Positions 1 through 9,333 of a DNA stretch of 64,000 nucleotides are shown in pieces. Below the pieces are notes generated by a model. That model had not been told where the DNA came from. It was given only the letters and a program-made list of their open reading frames with translations, and ran no database searches. The stretch's first letter is position 1; every line of letters begins with the position of its first letter. A program made the translations under genes and the position numbers. The DNA is from Lautropia sp. SCN 69-89 (GTDB lineage Bacteria > Pseudomonadota > Gammaproteobacteria > Burkholderiales > Burkholderiaceae_E), in the NCBI GenBank assembly GCA_001724855.1, contig MEED01000009.1:1-64000 (forward strand), written 5' to 3'.

Positions 1-1
1 G

Positions 2-922
2 TTCGTGATGATGAACGCGGCGCGCATCGGCGTGGGCATGCAGTCGCTCGGCCTGATGGAGGTCGCCTACCAGAACTCGCTCGACTACGCGAAGGAGCGA
101 CTGCAGATGCGCTCGCTGTCGGGCCCGAAGGCGCCGGACAAGCCCGCCGACCCGATCATCGTGCACCCGGACGTGCGCCGGATGCTGCTGACGCAGAAGG
201 CCTACGCGGAAGGATCGCGCGCGTTCGCCTACTGGACCGCGCTGCAGGCCGACATCGCCTTCACGCATCCCGACGCCGAGGCGCGCAAGGACGCGGAGGA
301 CATGCTGGCGCTGCTCACGCCGGTGGTGAAGGCGTTCATCACCGACAACGGTTTCCTGTGCGCGAACCTGGCGATGCAGGTCTACGGCGGCCACGGCTAC
401 ATCCGCGAATGGGGGATGGAGCAGTACGTTCGAGACGCCCGCATCAACATGATCTACGAGGGCACCAACGCGATCCAGTCGCTCGACCTGCTCGGCCGCA
501 AGGTGCTCGGCGACAACGGGGCGAAGCTGCGCAAGTTCGGCAAGCTGGTCACGGCGCTCGTCGAGGCCGAAGGCACGAACGAGGAGATGGCCGAGTTCAT
601 CAACCCGCTGGCCGACCTCGGGCAGAAGGTCGAGAAGCTGACGATGGAGATCGGCATGAAGGCATTCGGCAACGCCGACGAGGCGGGCGCGGCAGCGGTC
701 GACTACCTGCGCGTGATCGGCCACCTGGTGCTCGGCTACTTCTGGGCACGGATGGCGCGCATTGCCATCGATCGCGCCGACTCCGGAGATCCGGTCTACC
801 GCTCCAAGCTGGCGACTGCGCGTTTCTACTTCGCCAGGCTGTTCCCCGAGACCGCCATGCTGATCCGCACCGCGCGGGCCGGCGCGGCGCCGCTGATGGA
901 CGTCGAGGTCGAACTGTTCTGA
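2..922 (+). CDS. Acyl-CoA dehydrogenase, C-terminal part (5' end outside window)
   Basis: The reading frame is open from the first codon of the window, so this is the last ~306 residues of a longer enzyme. The family with this C-terminal extension is usually about 600 residues. It performs the first, FAD-dependent step of beta-oxidation. The catalytic base sits in the motif NMIYEGTNAIQ, and YGGHGYIREWGMEQ is the typical flavin/substrate segment. About 140 residues follow the dehydrogenase core and match the helical C-terminal extension of this subfamily. It heads a co-directional beta-oxidation run with a FadB-like and a FadA-like enzyme downstream. Chain-length preference cannot be read from the sequence. 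Confidence 0.92.
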   Translation, partial: FVMMNAARIGVGMQSLGLMEVAYQNSLDYAKERLQMRSLSGPKAPDKPADPIIVHPDVRRMLLTQKAYAEGSRAFAYWTALQADIAFTHPDAEARKDAEDMLALLTPVVKAFITDNGFLCANLAMQVYGGHGYIREWGMEQYVRDARINMIYEGTNAIQSLDLLGRKVLGDNGAKLRKFGKLVTALVEAEGTNEEMAEFINPLADLGQKVEKLTMEIGMKAFGNADEAGAAAVDYLRVIGHLVLGYFWARMARIAIDRADSGDPVYRSKLATARFYFARLFPETAMLIRTARAGAAPLMDVEVELF

Positions 923-945
923 CCCGATCCGATACGGAGGACTCC

Positions 946-1425
946 ATGACGATGGCATACCGATTCCCGTTGCGCGCGCTCGCGGCCCCGGCGCTCGCCG
1001 CGGCGGCGCTCGTGCTCGTTTCCCCGGAGCTGCGCGCGCAGGCGGCCGATTCGCCGGTCGGCCTGTGGAAGAACATCGACGACGAGACGCACAAGGCGAA
1101 GGCGCTGATCCGCATCACCGAGAAGGACGGCGTGATCAGCGGGCGCATCGAGAAGATCCTGACCGACAAGCCCGACGCGGTCTGCGACAAGTGCACCGAC
1201 GAGCGCAAGGACCAGCCGGTGCAGGGCATGACGATCGTGCGCGGCATCCGCCGCAACGCCGACGAACCGGGCTTGTTCGATGGCGGACGGATCCTCGATC
1301 CGAACAACGGCAAGGAATATCGCAGCCAGATGCGGCTCGTCGAAGGCGGTCGCAAGCTCGAGGTCCGCGGCTACATCGGCGCGCCGCTGTTCGGCCGCAC
1401 GCAGACCTGGATCCGGGAAGATTGA
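946..1425 (+). CDS. DUF2147 family secreted protein
   Basis: 159 residues. The N-terminus is a signal peptide: a basic start, then an Ala/Leu-rich core ending near LRAQAADS, so the mature protein should be periplasmic. The body has the DUF2147 pattern, with GLWKNIDDE near the start, GRIEKI, a short CDKC Cys pair and a C-terminal GRTQTW. The exact role is unknown. In the family it is a small beta-barrel-like envelope protein, often near fatty-acid genes. The start was chosen because GGAGG at 936-940 lies 5 nt before the ATG at 946; a second ATG at 952 is less well placed. It lies 23 bp after the acyl-CoA dehydrogenase and 39 bp before the FadB-like gene. Confidence 0.82.
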   Translation: MTMAYRFPLRALAAPALAAAALVLVSPELRAQAADSPVGLWKNIDDETHKAKALIRITEKDGVISGRIEKILTDKPDAVCDKCTDERKDQPVQGMTIVRGIRRNADEPGLFDGGRILDPNNGKEYRSQMRLVEGGRKLEVRGYIGAPLFGRTQTWIRED

Positions 1426-1464
1426 ACGCGGCGCTCCGGCGCTCCCTGACAAGAGGCAAGAGAA

Positions 1465-3873
1465 GTGGGCAATTTCATCGTGAAGAAGGCGGCCGTGCTC
1501 GGTGCCGGCGTGATGGGCGCGCAGATCGCCGCGCATCTGGTCAACGCGCAGGTCGACGTCGTGCTGTTCGACCTGCCGGCGAAAGACGGGCCGAAGAACG
1601 GCGTCGTGCTCGAGGCGATCGAGGGTCTCAAGAAGATCAACCCGGCACCGCTCGGGTACGCGGACCTCGCGGCGTACATCGCGCCGGCCAACTACGAGGA
1701 CGACCTCGCGAAGCTGCGCGACTGCGACCTGGTCATCGAGGCGATTGCCGAGCGCATGGACTGGAAGCACGACCTGTACCGGAAGGTCGCGCCGTTCCTG
1801 GGCGCCGATGCGATCTTCGCCACCAACACGTCGGGGCTGTCGATCGGCAAGCTGGCCGAGGGCTTCGACGCGAGCCTGCGCCGGCGCTTCTGCGGCGTGC
1901 ACTTCTTCAACCCGCCGCGCTACATGCACCTGGTCGAGCTGATCGCGACGCCCGACACCGATCCCGCGATCGTCGACCGGCTCGAGACCTTCCTGACGAC
2001 GACGCTCGGCAAGGGCTGCGTGCGCGCGAAGGACACTCCGAATTTCATCGCCAACCGCATCGGCACCTTCGGCATGTTCGCCACCGTGGCCGAGGCGGCG
2101 AAGGCCGGGCTCGGCTTCGACGTGGTCGACGACCTCACCGGCGAGAAGCTCGGGCGCGCGAAGTCGGGCACCTTCCGCACCGCCGACCTGGTGGGTCTGG
2201 ACACGATCGGCCACGTCATGAAGACGATGCAGGACAACCTGAAGGACGATCCGTTCGCCGCGCTGTATTCGACGCCCGAGGCGTTCGCGACGCTGATCGC
2301 CCGCGGCGCGCTCGGCCAGAAGACCGGTGCGGGCTTCTATCGCAAGGAAGGCAAGGCGGTGCTGCGCTTCGATCCCGCGAAGGGCGAATACGTGCCCGCC
2401 GGTGCGAAGGCCGACGAGACGGTCGTGCGGATCCTGAAGAAGAAGGACCCCGCCGAGCGGCTGAAGCTGCTGCGCGAGTCGAACAACCCGCAGGCGCAGT
2501 TCGTCTGGGCGATCCTGCGCGATTCCTGGCACTACGCCGCCTGCAAGCTCGGCGAGATTGCCGACAACGCGCGCGACGTCGACCTGGCGATGCGCTTCGG
2601 CTTTGCGATGGCGCAGGGGCCGTTCGAGGCCTGGCAGCAGGCGGGGTGGCGCCAGGTGGCTGACTGGATCAAGGCCGACATCGACGCCGGCAAGGCGCTG
2701 GTCGACGTTCCGCTGCCCGACTGGGTCTTCGAGGGGCCGGTCGCGCGCCACGGCGGCGTGCACCAGCTCGAGGGCTCGTGGTCGCCGGCGCGCGGCGAGT
2801 TCGTTCCGCGCGCGCCGCATCCGGTCTACCAGCGCCAGCTGTTCCCGGTGCGGCTGGCCGGCGAGCACGGCGCGAGCGGCCACAGCGGCGGCAACACCGT
2901 CTTCGAGGACGAGTCGATCCGTCTCTGGACGCTGGACGGCCGCGGCGTCGACGACGTGCTGGTGGCGTCGATCCGCACCAAGGTGCACGCGATCGGCCCG
3001 GGCGTGATCGCCGGGTTGCTAGAGGGCGTGGAGCTGGCCGAGCGCGAATACAAGGGTCTGGTGATCTGGTCGCCCGACGATCCATTCTCCTACGGCGCCG
3101 ACCTGCAGGCGATGCTGCCGGTGTTCATGTCGGGCGGCGTGGGCGCGATCGGCGAGGCCGAGAAGGCGCTGCAGGACGCGATGCTGAGACTGCGCTACGC
3201 GCAGGTGCCGACGGTGGCGGCGGTGGCGAACATGGCGCTGGGCGGCGGCTGCGAGCTCGCGATGTACTGCGCGCGCCGCGTCGCGCATCTGGAGAGCTAT
3301 ATCGGCCTGGTCGAGGTGGGCGTGGGGCTGATACCGGGCGGCGGCGGCCTGGCTTTCGGCGCGCGCCGCGCGGCCGAGGAGCAGTCCGCGGCGCCCGATG
3401 CGAACCTGCTCGATTTCCTGAAGAAGTACGTGCTCGCCGCGGGCACCGCGCAGGTGTCGCGCTCGGCGATCGAGGCGCGCGCGATGGGTTACCTGCTGCC
3501 CGAGGATCGCATTGTCTTCCACCGCCAGGAGCTGCTCTACGCGGCGATCCGCGAGGCGAAGGCGATGAGCGACGCCGGCTACCGGCCGCCGCGCAAGTCG
3601 ACGATCAGGGTTGCCGGGCGCGCAGGCATCGCCACCGTGAGCGCGCAGATGCTGAACATGCGCGACGGCGGCTTCATCTCGGCGCACGACTACCACCTGG
3701 GCCGCACGATCGCCGAGGTGATGTGCGGCGGCGAGGTGGATCCGGGCTCGCTGGTCGACGAGGAGTGGCTGATGGCGCTCGAGCGCAAGGCCTTCACGAG
3801 CCTGCTCACGCATCCCAGGACCCAGGAACGGATCATGGGAATGATGCAGACGGGCAAGCCGGTGCGTAACTGA
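1465..3873 (+). CDS. 3-hydroxyacyl-CoA dehydrogenase / enoyl-CoA hydratase (FadB-like, dehydrogenase domain first)
   Basis: 802 residues. The N-terminal half is a 3-hydroxyacyl-CoA dehydrogenase. The NAD-binding loop GAGVMG is at residues 13-18, and HFFNPPRYMHLVELI carries the catalytic His/Glu pair. A second dehydrogenase C-terminal segment follows. The last ~320 residues form a crotonase domain with FSYGADL, MALGGGCELAM and the acid-bearing VEVGVGLIPGGGG. This domain order is the reverse of E. coli FadB but is common in Burkholderiales. It would hydrate enoyl-CoA and oxidise 3-hydroxyacyl-CoA. The start is GTG, giving MGNFIVKKAAVLG, which matches the family N-terminus, with a purine-rich AAGAGGCAAGAGAA just upstream. 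It is followed 34 bp later by the thiolase, its expected partner. Confidence 0.93.
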   Translation: MGNFIVKKAAVLGAGVMGAQIAAHLVNAQVDVVLFDLPAKDGPKNGVVLEAIEGLKKINPAPLGYADLAAYIAPANYEDDLAKLRDCDLVIEAIAERMDWKHDLYRKVAPFLGADAIFATNTSGLSIGKLAEGFDASLRRRFCGVHFFNPPRYMHLVELIATPDTDPAIVDRLETFLTTTLGKGCVRAKDTPNFIANRIGTFGMFATVAEAAKAGLGFDVVDDLTGEKLGRAKSGTFRTADLVGLDTIGHVMKTMQDNLKDDPFAALYSTPEAFATLIARGALGQKTGAGFYRKEGKAVLRFDPAKGEYVPAGAKADETVVRILKKKDPAERLKLLRESNNPQAQFVWAILRDSWHYAACKLGEIADNARDVDLAMRFGFAMAQGPFEAWQQAGWRQVADWIKADIDAGKALVDVPLPDWVFEGPVARHGGVHQLEGSWSPARGEFVPRAPHPVYQRQLFPVRLAGEHGASGHSGGNTVFEDESIRLWTLDGRGVDDVLVASIRTKVHAIGPGVIAGLLEGVELAEREYKGLVIWSPDDPFSYGADLQAMLPVFMSGGVGAIGEAEKALQDAMLRLRYAQVPTVAAVANMALGGGCELAMYCARRVAHLESYIGLVEVGVGLIPGGGGLAFGARRAAEEQSAAPDANLLDFLKKYVLAAGTAQVSRSAIEARAMGYLLPEDRIVFHRQELLYAAIREAKAMSDAGYRPPRKSTIRVAGRAGIATVSAQMLNMRDGGFISAHDYHLGRTIAEVMCGGEVDPGSLVDEEWLMALERKAFTSLLTHPRTQERIMGMMQTGKPVRN

Positions 3874-3907
3874 GCGGCGCATACCCGATGAATTCCAGGA
3901 GTCGAAG

Positions 3908-5137
3908 ATGACCAAGCAAGTACAGGATGCCTACATCGTCGCGGCCTCGCGCACGCCGATCGGCAAGGCGCCGAAGGGTGCGCTGCGCAACGTGCGCCCC
4001 GACGACCTTCTGGTCCACGCGATCCGGTCGGCGCTGGCGCAGGTGCCGGCGCTCGATCCGAAGACGATCGAGGATGCGATCGTCGGCTGCGCGATCCCGG
4101 AGGCCGAACAGGGCCTGAACGTGGCGCGCATCGGCGCGCTGCTGGCCGGATTGCCCGACACCGTCGGCGGCGTGACCGTCAACCGGTTCTGCGCGTCGGG
4201 GCTCACCGCGGTCGCGATGGCGGCCGACCGCATCCGCGTCGGCGAGGCGGAAGTGATGATCGCGGCAGGCACCGAGTCGATGAGCATGGTGCCGATGATG
4301 GGCAACAAGCCGTCGATCAACCCCCGCGTGTTCGAGAGCGACGAGAACCTCGGCATCGCCTATGGCATGGGCCTCACCGCCGAGAAGGTCGCGCAGCAAT
4401 GGAAAGTGACGCGCGAAGCGCAGGACGCGTTCGCGCTCGCTTCGCACCGGAAGGCGATCGCGGCGCAGCGCGCCGGCGAGTTCGCCGACGAGATCAGTCC
4501 GATCGAGGTGATCGAGCGCTTCCCCGATCTGGCCAGCGGCGAGATCGCGACGCGCACCCGCCGCATGGAACTGGACGAAGGCCCGCGCGCCGACACCACG
4601 CCCGAGGCGCTGGCGAAGCTGCGCGCGGCGTTCGCTTCCCCGCGCGACCCGGCCGGCAAGCCCACCGGCATGGGCAGCGTCACCGCCGGCAACAGTTCGC
4701 AGACTTCCGACGGCGCCGGCGCGCTGATCCTCGTGTCCGAACGGGTACTGAAGCAGTTCGGTCTCGAGCCGCTGGCGCGCTTCGTCTCGTTCTCGGTGCG
4801 CGGCGTGCCGCCGAAGATCATGGGGATCGGCCCGAAGGAGGCGATCCCGGCCGCGCTGAAGGTCGCGGGACTGAAACTCGACGACATGGGCTGGATCGAG
4901 TTGAACGAGGCTTTCGCCGCGCAGTCGCTGGCCGTGATCCAGGACCTCGGCCTGAATCCCGACGTGGTCAACCCGATGGGCGGCGCGATCGCGCTCGGCC
5001 ATCCGCTGGGCGCGACCGGCGCGATCCGCGCGGCCACCGTCGTGCATGCGCTGCGCCGGCGCAAGCTGAAGTACGGGATGGTGACGATGTGCGTGGGCAC
5101 CGGAATGGGTGCTGCGGGGATTTTCGAGCGCTTCTGA
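3908..5137 (+). CDS. Acetyl-CoA C-acyltransferase (3-ketoacyl-CoA thiolase, FadA-like)
   Basis: 409 residues, normal thiolase length. It performs the thiolytic cleavage that ends each beta-oxidation cycle, releasing acetyl-CoA. The nucleophilic Cys is in NRFCASGL, NEAFAAQ precedes the CoA site, the active-site His is in GGAIALGHPLGATG, and the second Cys is in MCVGTGMGAAGIFE. It follows the FadB-like gene closely and probably forms its functional partner. The ATG has a GGAG-type site (AGGAGTCGAAG) just upstream. The sequence does not separate a degradative thiolase from a broader acyl-CoA acetyltransferase, but the context favours degradation. Confidence 0.94.
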   Translation: MTKQVQDAYIVAASRTPIGKAPKGALRNVRPDDLLVHAIRSALAQVPALDPKTIEDAIVGCAIPEAEQGLNVARIGALLAGLPDTVGGVTVNRFCASGLTAVAMAADRIRVGEAEVMIAAGTESMSMVPMMGNKPSINPRVFESDENLGIAYGMGLTAEKVAQQWKVTREAQDAFALASHRKAIAAQRAGEFADEISPIEVIERFPDLASGEIATRTRRMELDEGPRADTTPEALAKLRAAFASPRDPAGKPTGMGSVTAGNSSQTSDGAGALILVSERVLKQFGLEPLARFVSFSVRGVPPKIMGIGPKEAIPAALKVAGLKLDDMGWIELNEAFAAQSLAVIQDLGLNPDVVNPMGGAIALGHPLGATGAIRAATVVHALRRRKLKYGMVTMCVGTGMGAAGIFERF

Positions 5138-5194
5138 GGGAAGGAAGGGAGCAGGGGCGCGCAGAAGGGAGCAGCGTCGCGAGGGGGGTGCCTT

Positions 5195-6124
5195 ATGGTT
5201 GCCGAGGCTGTGGGTGCGGGGACGGTGGAGTCTGGCGATAGGGGTGTCGGGGTGAGCGCGGGCGGGGGCTCGCGGTTCGAGCTGGCGACCTCCGACGGGG
5301 CGGTGCTGGTGGCGCACCGGTTCGTCGCGCCGCAGGCGCGCGCGTCGGTCGTGATCGCGCCGGCAATGGGAGTGCCGCAGGCGTTCTATCGCGACTTCGC
5401 GGCGTGGCTCGCGCAGCGCGGTCTCGATGCGCTGACCTTCGACTACCGGGGAATCGGGCAGTCGGCGCCGCGCTCGCTCAGGCACTATCGCGCGTCGATC
5501 GACGACTGGATCCGCTACGACTACGAATCGGCGATCCGCGCGGCGCGCGCGCGCGCCGGCGCAGCGCCGGTGTTCGTGGTCGGCCACAGCCTGGGCGCGC
5601 AGCTGCTCGCGCTGCTGCCCTCGGCGCCCGAGGTGAGCGCGCTGGTGGCGGTGGCCGGCGGCAGCGGCTACTGGGGCGGCTTTCCGGCGCGGATGCGGCC
5701 GATGATGCTCCTGATGCTGCATGGCGCGGCGCCGCTGTCGATCCCGCTCACCGGCTACTTTCCGGGTCGTCGGCTGCGGATGATCGGCGACTTGCCCGGC
5801 GACGTGATGCGCCAGTGGCGCCGCTGGTGCATGAACCCCGACTACCTCGTCGGCGTCGAGCCGGGGGCCCGCCAGGCCTACGCGCGCGCGCGCTTCGACC
5901 TGCTGTCGCTCACCTTCACCGACGACACGATGATGCCGCAGCGCAACGTCGATGCGCTGCACTCGCACCTGAGCGGCGTGAAGCGCGAGTCGCGGCGCCT
6001 CTCGCCGTCCGATGCGGGCGGGCCGATCGGCCACGTCGGTTTCTTCCGGCGGCGGTATCGCGATACGCTGTGGCCCGTCGCGGCGGACTGGCTCGACGCG
6101 CGCTCGGGCGTGCAGGCGCGCTGA
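5195..6124 (+). CDS. Alpha/beta hydrolase (serine aminopeptidase-like)
   Basis: 309 residues with an alpha/beta-hydrolase fold. The nucleophile elbow is GHSLGAQ, the strand-3 signature DYRGIGQS precedes it, and a late His in GPIGHVGFF probably completes the triad. There is no signal peptide, so it should be cytosolic. The family includes thioesterases and esterases, and the substrate is unknown. Sitting between a thiolase and an enoyl-CoA hydratase, it could act on acyl-CoA or other esters, but that is inference. The ATG at 5195 has GAGGGGGG at 5181-5188. The first ~25 residues are Gly/Val-rich and not conserved in character, so a GTG at 5252 is an alternative start. Confidence 0.8.
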   Translation: MVAEAVGAGTVESGDRGVGVSAGGGSRFELATSDGAVLVAHRFVAPQARASVVIAPAMGVPQAFYRDFAAWLAQRGLDALTFDYRGIGQSAPRSLRHYRASIDDWIRYDYESAIRAARARAGAAPVFVVGHSLGAQLLALLPSAPEVSALVAVAGGSGYWGGFPARMRPMMLLMLHGAAPLSIPLTGYFPGRRLRMIGDLPGDVMRQWRRWCMNPDYLVGVEPGARQAYARARFDLLSLTFTDDTMMPQRNVDALHSHLSGVKRESRRLSPSDAGGPIGHVGFFRRRYRDTLWPVAADWLDARSGVQAR

Positions 6125-6173
6125 GCAGGCAGCGCCCCTTCCGGCCCGCGCCGTCACCCCAGGAGAACGGACG

Positions 6174-6938
6174 ATGGAAGTACTGACGAAAGTCGCCGAA
6201 GGCGTCGCGACGATCGTGCTGAACCGGCCGGCGAAGAAGAATGCGCTGACTGCTCCGATGTACCAGGCGATGGCCGACGCGCTGCGTGCTTCCGAGGCGG
6301 ATGCAGCGGTTCGTTGCATCGTGATCCACGGCAGCGCCGAGGCGTTCACGGCCGGCAACGACCTCGAGGACTTCCTGAACGATCCGCCGCTCGGCGACGA
6401 TGCCCCGGTGTTCCGGTTCCTGACCGCGTTGCCTGCCTGCACCAAGCCGCTGGTGGCCGCGGTGGCCGGGCCCGCGATCGGCGTGGGCACGACGATGCTG
6501 CTGCACTGCGACCTCGTCTACGCGGGCGAGAACGCCCGCTTCGCGCTGCCGTTCGCGCAACTCGGCCTGTGTCCGGAGGCCGCGTCGAGCCTGTTGCTGC
6601 CGATGGCCGTCGGGCACCTGCGCGCGGCGGAGAAGCTGCTGCTCGGCGAACCCTTCGGCGCCGAGGAGGCGCGCGAGATGGGGCTGGTGAACAAGGTGCT
6701 GCCGGCGGCCGAGGTGGTCGATCACGCGCTCGCCCAGGCCGGCAAGCTCGCGCGCCTGCCTGCCTCGTCGCTGCGGGCCACCAAGCGGCTGATGAAGGCG
6801 GGGCTGGACGCCGCGATCGTGCAGCGCATGCACGCGGAGGGCGCGGAGTTCCGCGCGATGCTCGCCGCGCCGGCGGCGCGCGAGGCGTTCAGCGCCTTCC
6901 TCGGCAAGCGCAAGCCGGATTTCGCGAAGCTGGACTGA
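6174..6938 (+). CDS. Enoyl-CoA hydratase/isomerase (crotonase family)
   Basis: 254 residues, typical for a stand-alone crotonase. Motifs: LNRPAKKNAL near residue 20, the first oxyanion loop FTAGNDLEDF, the second oxyanion segment VAGPAIGVGTTMLLHCD, and one acidic catalytic position in LGLCPEAASS. Only this one Glu is visible at the usual acid positions, a pattern shared with isomerase-like members, so hydratase versus delta-isomerase is open. The start ATG follows AGGAG at 6161-6165. It ends 15 bp before the convergent thioesterase and closes the beta-oxidation run. Confidence 0.9.
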   Translation: MEVLTKVAEGVATIVLNRPAKKNALTAPMYQAMADALRASEADAAVRCIVIHGSAEAFTAGNDLEDFLNDPPLGDDAPVFRFLTALPACTKPLVAAVAGPAIGVGTTMLLHCDLVYAGENARFALPFAQLGLCPEAASSLLLPMAVGHLRAAEKLLLGEPFGAEEAREMGLVNKVLPAAEVVDHALAQAGKLARLPASSLRATKRLMKAGLDAAIVQRMHAEGAEFRAMLAAPAAREAFSAFLGKRKPDFAKLD

Positions 6939-6953
6939 GAAGCTCGCGGCGGT

Positions 6954-7352
6954 TCAGCCCGGGGGCAGCGGCCTCGGGCGCCGCTCGTCGTCGGTGGCCA
7001 CGTAGGTGAGCGTCGCCTCGGTGACCTTGACGATCTCGTCGATCAACTGGTTGCGCTGTGCGTAGACCTCGACGAAGACGGTAATCGACGTGCGTCCCAC
7101 GCGCACCACGTCGGCGTAGAAGCTGAGCACGTCGCCGACGAACACCGGGTGCTTGAACAGGAACGAGTTGACCGCGATCGTGGCCACGCGCCCGTTTGCG
7201 CGGCGCATCGCCGGCAGCGCGCCGGCCATGTCGACCTGCGCCATGATCCAGCCTCCGAAGACGTCGCCGTGGACGTTGGCGTCGGCGGGCATGGGCACCA
7301 CGCGGAGCTCGGGGATGCGGCCGGACGGGAGCGTGGTCGGCGTGGTTTCCAT
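6954..7352 (-). CDS. Acyl-CoA thioesterase, YciA-type hotdog fold
   Basis: 132 residues with a single hotdog domain. The motif HGDVFGGWIMAQVDMAG carries the conserved Asp/Gly pattern of YciA-type acyl-CoA hydrolases, followed by NSFLFKHPVFVGD. These enzymes hydrolyse short to medium acyl-CoA esters in the cytosol and release CoA. The start METTPTTLPSGRIPELR was chosen because it matches the family N-terminus; the frame is open ~44 codons further upstream but that part is not protein-like. It is convergent with the enoyl-CoA hydratase and divergent from the ABC exporter, 61 bp away. Confidence 0.9.
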   Translation of the reverse strand: METTPTTLPSGRIPELRVVPMPADANVHGDVFGGWIMAQVDMAGALPAMRRANGRVATIAVNSFLFKHPVFVGDVLSFYADVVRVGRTSITVFVEVYAQRNQLIDEIVKVTEATLTYVATDDERRPRPLPPG

Positions 7353-7413
7353 GGTCGTGGGGCCGGATTGACGTAGTTGGGCCCAGAATAGCGGTTTGCC
7401 TGCGAAACGCACA

Positions 7414-9333
7414 ATGCGCCGAGCCACCGTTCTCGATGCTCCGCCGGCGCCGGGCACCTCCGCGGTGCGCGGCGACTGGCACACGATCGCGCGCCTTCTG
7501 CCCTACCTGTGGGCCTACCGCTGGCGCGTGGGGCTCGCGCTCGCGTGCCTGGTCGCCGCGAAGTTCGCCAACGTCGGCGTGCCGCTGGTGCTCAAGAGAA
7601 TCGTCGATGCGCTCGACCTGAAGCCCGGCGATGCGCACGCCGTGCTCGCGGTTCCGGTGGCCCTGCTGGTCGCCTACGGGCTGTTGCGCGTGGGCGTCAC
7701 CCTGTTCACCGAACTGCGCGAGGTGCTCTTCGCGCGCGTCACCCACGATGCGTCGCGCACGATCACGCTGCAGGTGTTCCGGCACCTGCTGTCGCTGTCG
7801 CTGCGTTTTCACCTCGAGCGCCAGATGGGCGGCATGTCGCGCGACATCGAGCGCGGCTCGCAGGGCATCTCGAGCCTCATCTCGTACACGCTCTACAGCA
7901 TCCTGCCGACGCTGGTCGAGATCGCGCTGGTCATCGGCTACCTGGTCGTGAACTACGAAGCCTCGTTCGCGGCGATCGCGCTGGCGGCGCTGGTGCTCTA
8001 TGTTGCGTACACGGTGCGGGTCACCGAGTGGCGCACGCAATTCCGGCGGCAGGTGAACGAACAGGATTCGCGCGCCAACACGCGGGCGATCGACGCGCTG
8101 ATCAACTACGAGACGGTCAAGTACTTCGGCAACGAGGAATTCGAGGCGCGCCGCTACAACGAGAACCTGGTCGCCCGGATGCGCGCGGCCATTCGCGCAC
8201 AGACCTCGCTGTCGGTGCTCAACCTCGGCCAGAGCCTGATCATCGCGACGGCGGTGGCGTTGCTGCTCTGGCGCGCGACCGCCGGCGTGGTCGCGGGCAC
8301 GATGAGCCTGGGCGACCTGGTGCTGGTCAACGCGTTCATGATCCAGCTGTACGTCCCGCTGAACTTCCTCGGCGTGCTGTACCGGGAGATCAAGCAGGCG
8401 CTCACCGACATGGAACGGATGTTCCGCCTGATGGGCGAGCATCGCGAGGTCGCCGACGCGCCCGGCGCCCCGGCGCTCGCGCTGCAGCGGGGGCGCGCGC
8501 CGCTGATCCGCTTCGAGCGCGTCTCGTTCGCCTACGATCCGGCGCGCCCGATCCTGCACGAGGTCGATTTCACGATGACCGCGGGCACCACCACCGCAGT
8601 GGTCGGCGCCAGCGGCGCGGGCAAGTCGACGCTGGCGCGGCTGCTGTACCGCTTCTACGACATCGGGTCGGGGCGCATCACCGTCGACGGCCAGGACCTG
8701 CGCGAGGTCACGCAGGCGAGCCTGCGCGCGGCGATCGGCATCGTTCCGCAGGACACGGTGCTGTTCAACGACACGATCCGCTACAACATCGGCTACGGGC
8801 GCCCCGGGGCGAGCCAGCCGGAGATCGAGGCGGCTGCGCGCGCCGCGCAGCTGCACGACTTCATCTCGGCGCTGCCGCAGGGCTACGACAGCAACGTCGG
8901 CGAGCGCGGGCTCAAACTCTCGGGCGGCGAGAAGCAGCGGGTGGCGATCGCGCGCACGCTGCTGAAGGATCCGCCGATCCTGATCCTCGACGAGGCGACG
9001 TCGGCGCTCGACAGCCGCAACGAACAGGCGATCCAGGACGCGCTGCGGCGCGTCGCGGTCGACCGCACCACGCTGGTGATCGCGCACCGGCTGTCGACGA
9101 TCGTCGATGCCGACCAGATCCTGGTGATGTCGGGCGGGCGCGTGGTCGAGCGCGGCAACCACGAGTCGCTGCTGCGCTCGGGCGGCGAATATTCGCGACT
9201 CTGGGCGATGCAGCAGGCCGACGACGCGACGCTTGCCGGCGGTCGGCTCGAGGATGCCGGGGAGACGGGCGACGAGGCCGGCGACGGACCGGACGCGCGA
9301 GACGGCGTGGTGAAGCTCAGCGCGAGGGCCTGA
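7414..9333 (+). CDS. ABC exporter, Atm1/HMT1-like (fused membrane and ATPase domains)
   Basis: 639 residues. A six-helix transmembrane domain (about residues 25-310) is followed by a nucleotide-binding domain. The latter has Walker A GASGAGKST, signature LSGGEKQRVA, Walker B ILILDEATSALD and the switch His in VIAHRLST. DALINYETVKYFGNE is the hallmark of the Atm1/heavy-metal-tolerance branch, whose members export glutathione-linked sulfur or metal compounds from the cytosol. It should work as a homodimer in the inner membrane. I prefer the ATG at 7414; a TTG at 7396 is in frame. Its last 17 bp overlap the 3' end of the convergent lipoprotein gene. Confidence 0.9.
   Translation: MRRATVLDAPPAPGTSAVRGDWHTIARLLPYLWAYRWRVGLALACLVAAKFANVGVPLVLKRIVDALDLKPGDAHAVLAVPVALLVAYGLLRVGVTLFTELREVLFARVTHDASRTITLQVFRHLLSLSLRFHLERQMGGMSRDIERGSQGISSLISYTLYSILPTLVEIALVIGYLVVNYEASFAAIALAALVLYVAYTVRVTEWRTQFRRQVNEQDSRANTRAIDALINYETVKYFGNEEFEARRYNENLVARMRAAIRAQTSLSVLNLGQSLIIATAVALLLWRATAGVVAGTMSLGDLVLVNAFMIQLYVPLNFLGVLYREIKQALTDMERMFRLMGEHREVADAPGAPALALQRGRAPLIRFERVSFAYDPARPILHEVDFTMTAGTTTAVVGASGAGKSTLARLLYRFYDIGSGRITVDGQDLREVTQASLRAAIGIVPQDTVLFNDTIRYNIGYGRPGASQPEIEAAARAAQLHDFISALPQGYDSNVGERGLKLSGGEKQRVAIARTLLKDPPILILDEATSALDSRNEQAIQDALRRVAVDRTTLVIAHRLSTIVDADQILVMSGGRVVERGNHESLLRSGGEYSRLWAMQQADDATLAGGRLEDAGETGDEAGDGPDARDGVVKLSARA

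Noticed and set aside
826-2988. Long open frame antisense to the DUF2147 and FadB-like genes
   Set aside because: Its translation is Arg/His/Ala-rich with no domain motif, as expected when high-GC coding DNA is read backwards. The forward genes have full family motifs.
5144-5174. 11-bp direct repeat GAAGGGAGCAG at 5144-5154 and 5164-5174
   Set aside because: Purine-rich spacer before a Shine-Dalgarno; likely simple local duplication with no sign of an attachment site.
3833-6490. Open frame of about 885 codons antisense to the thiolase, hydrolase and hydratase genes
   Set aside because: Same shadow pattern. No start signal and no recognisable domain.
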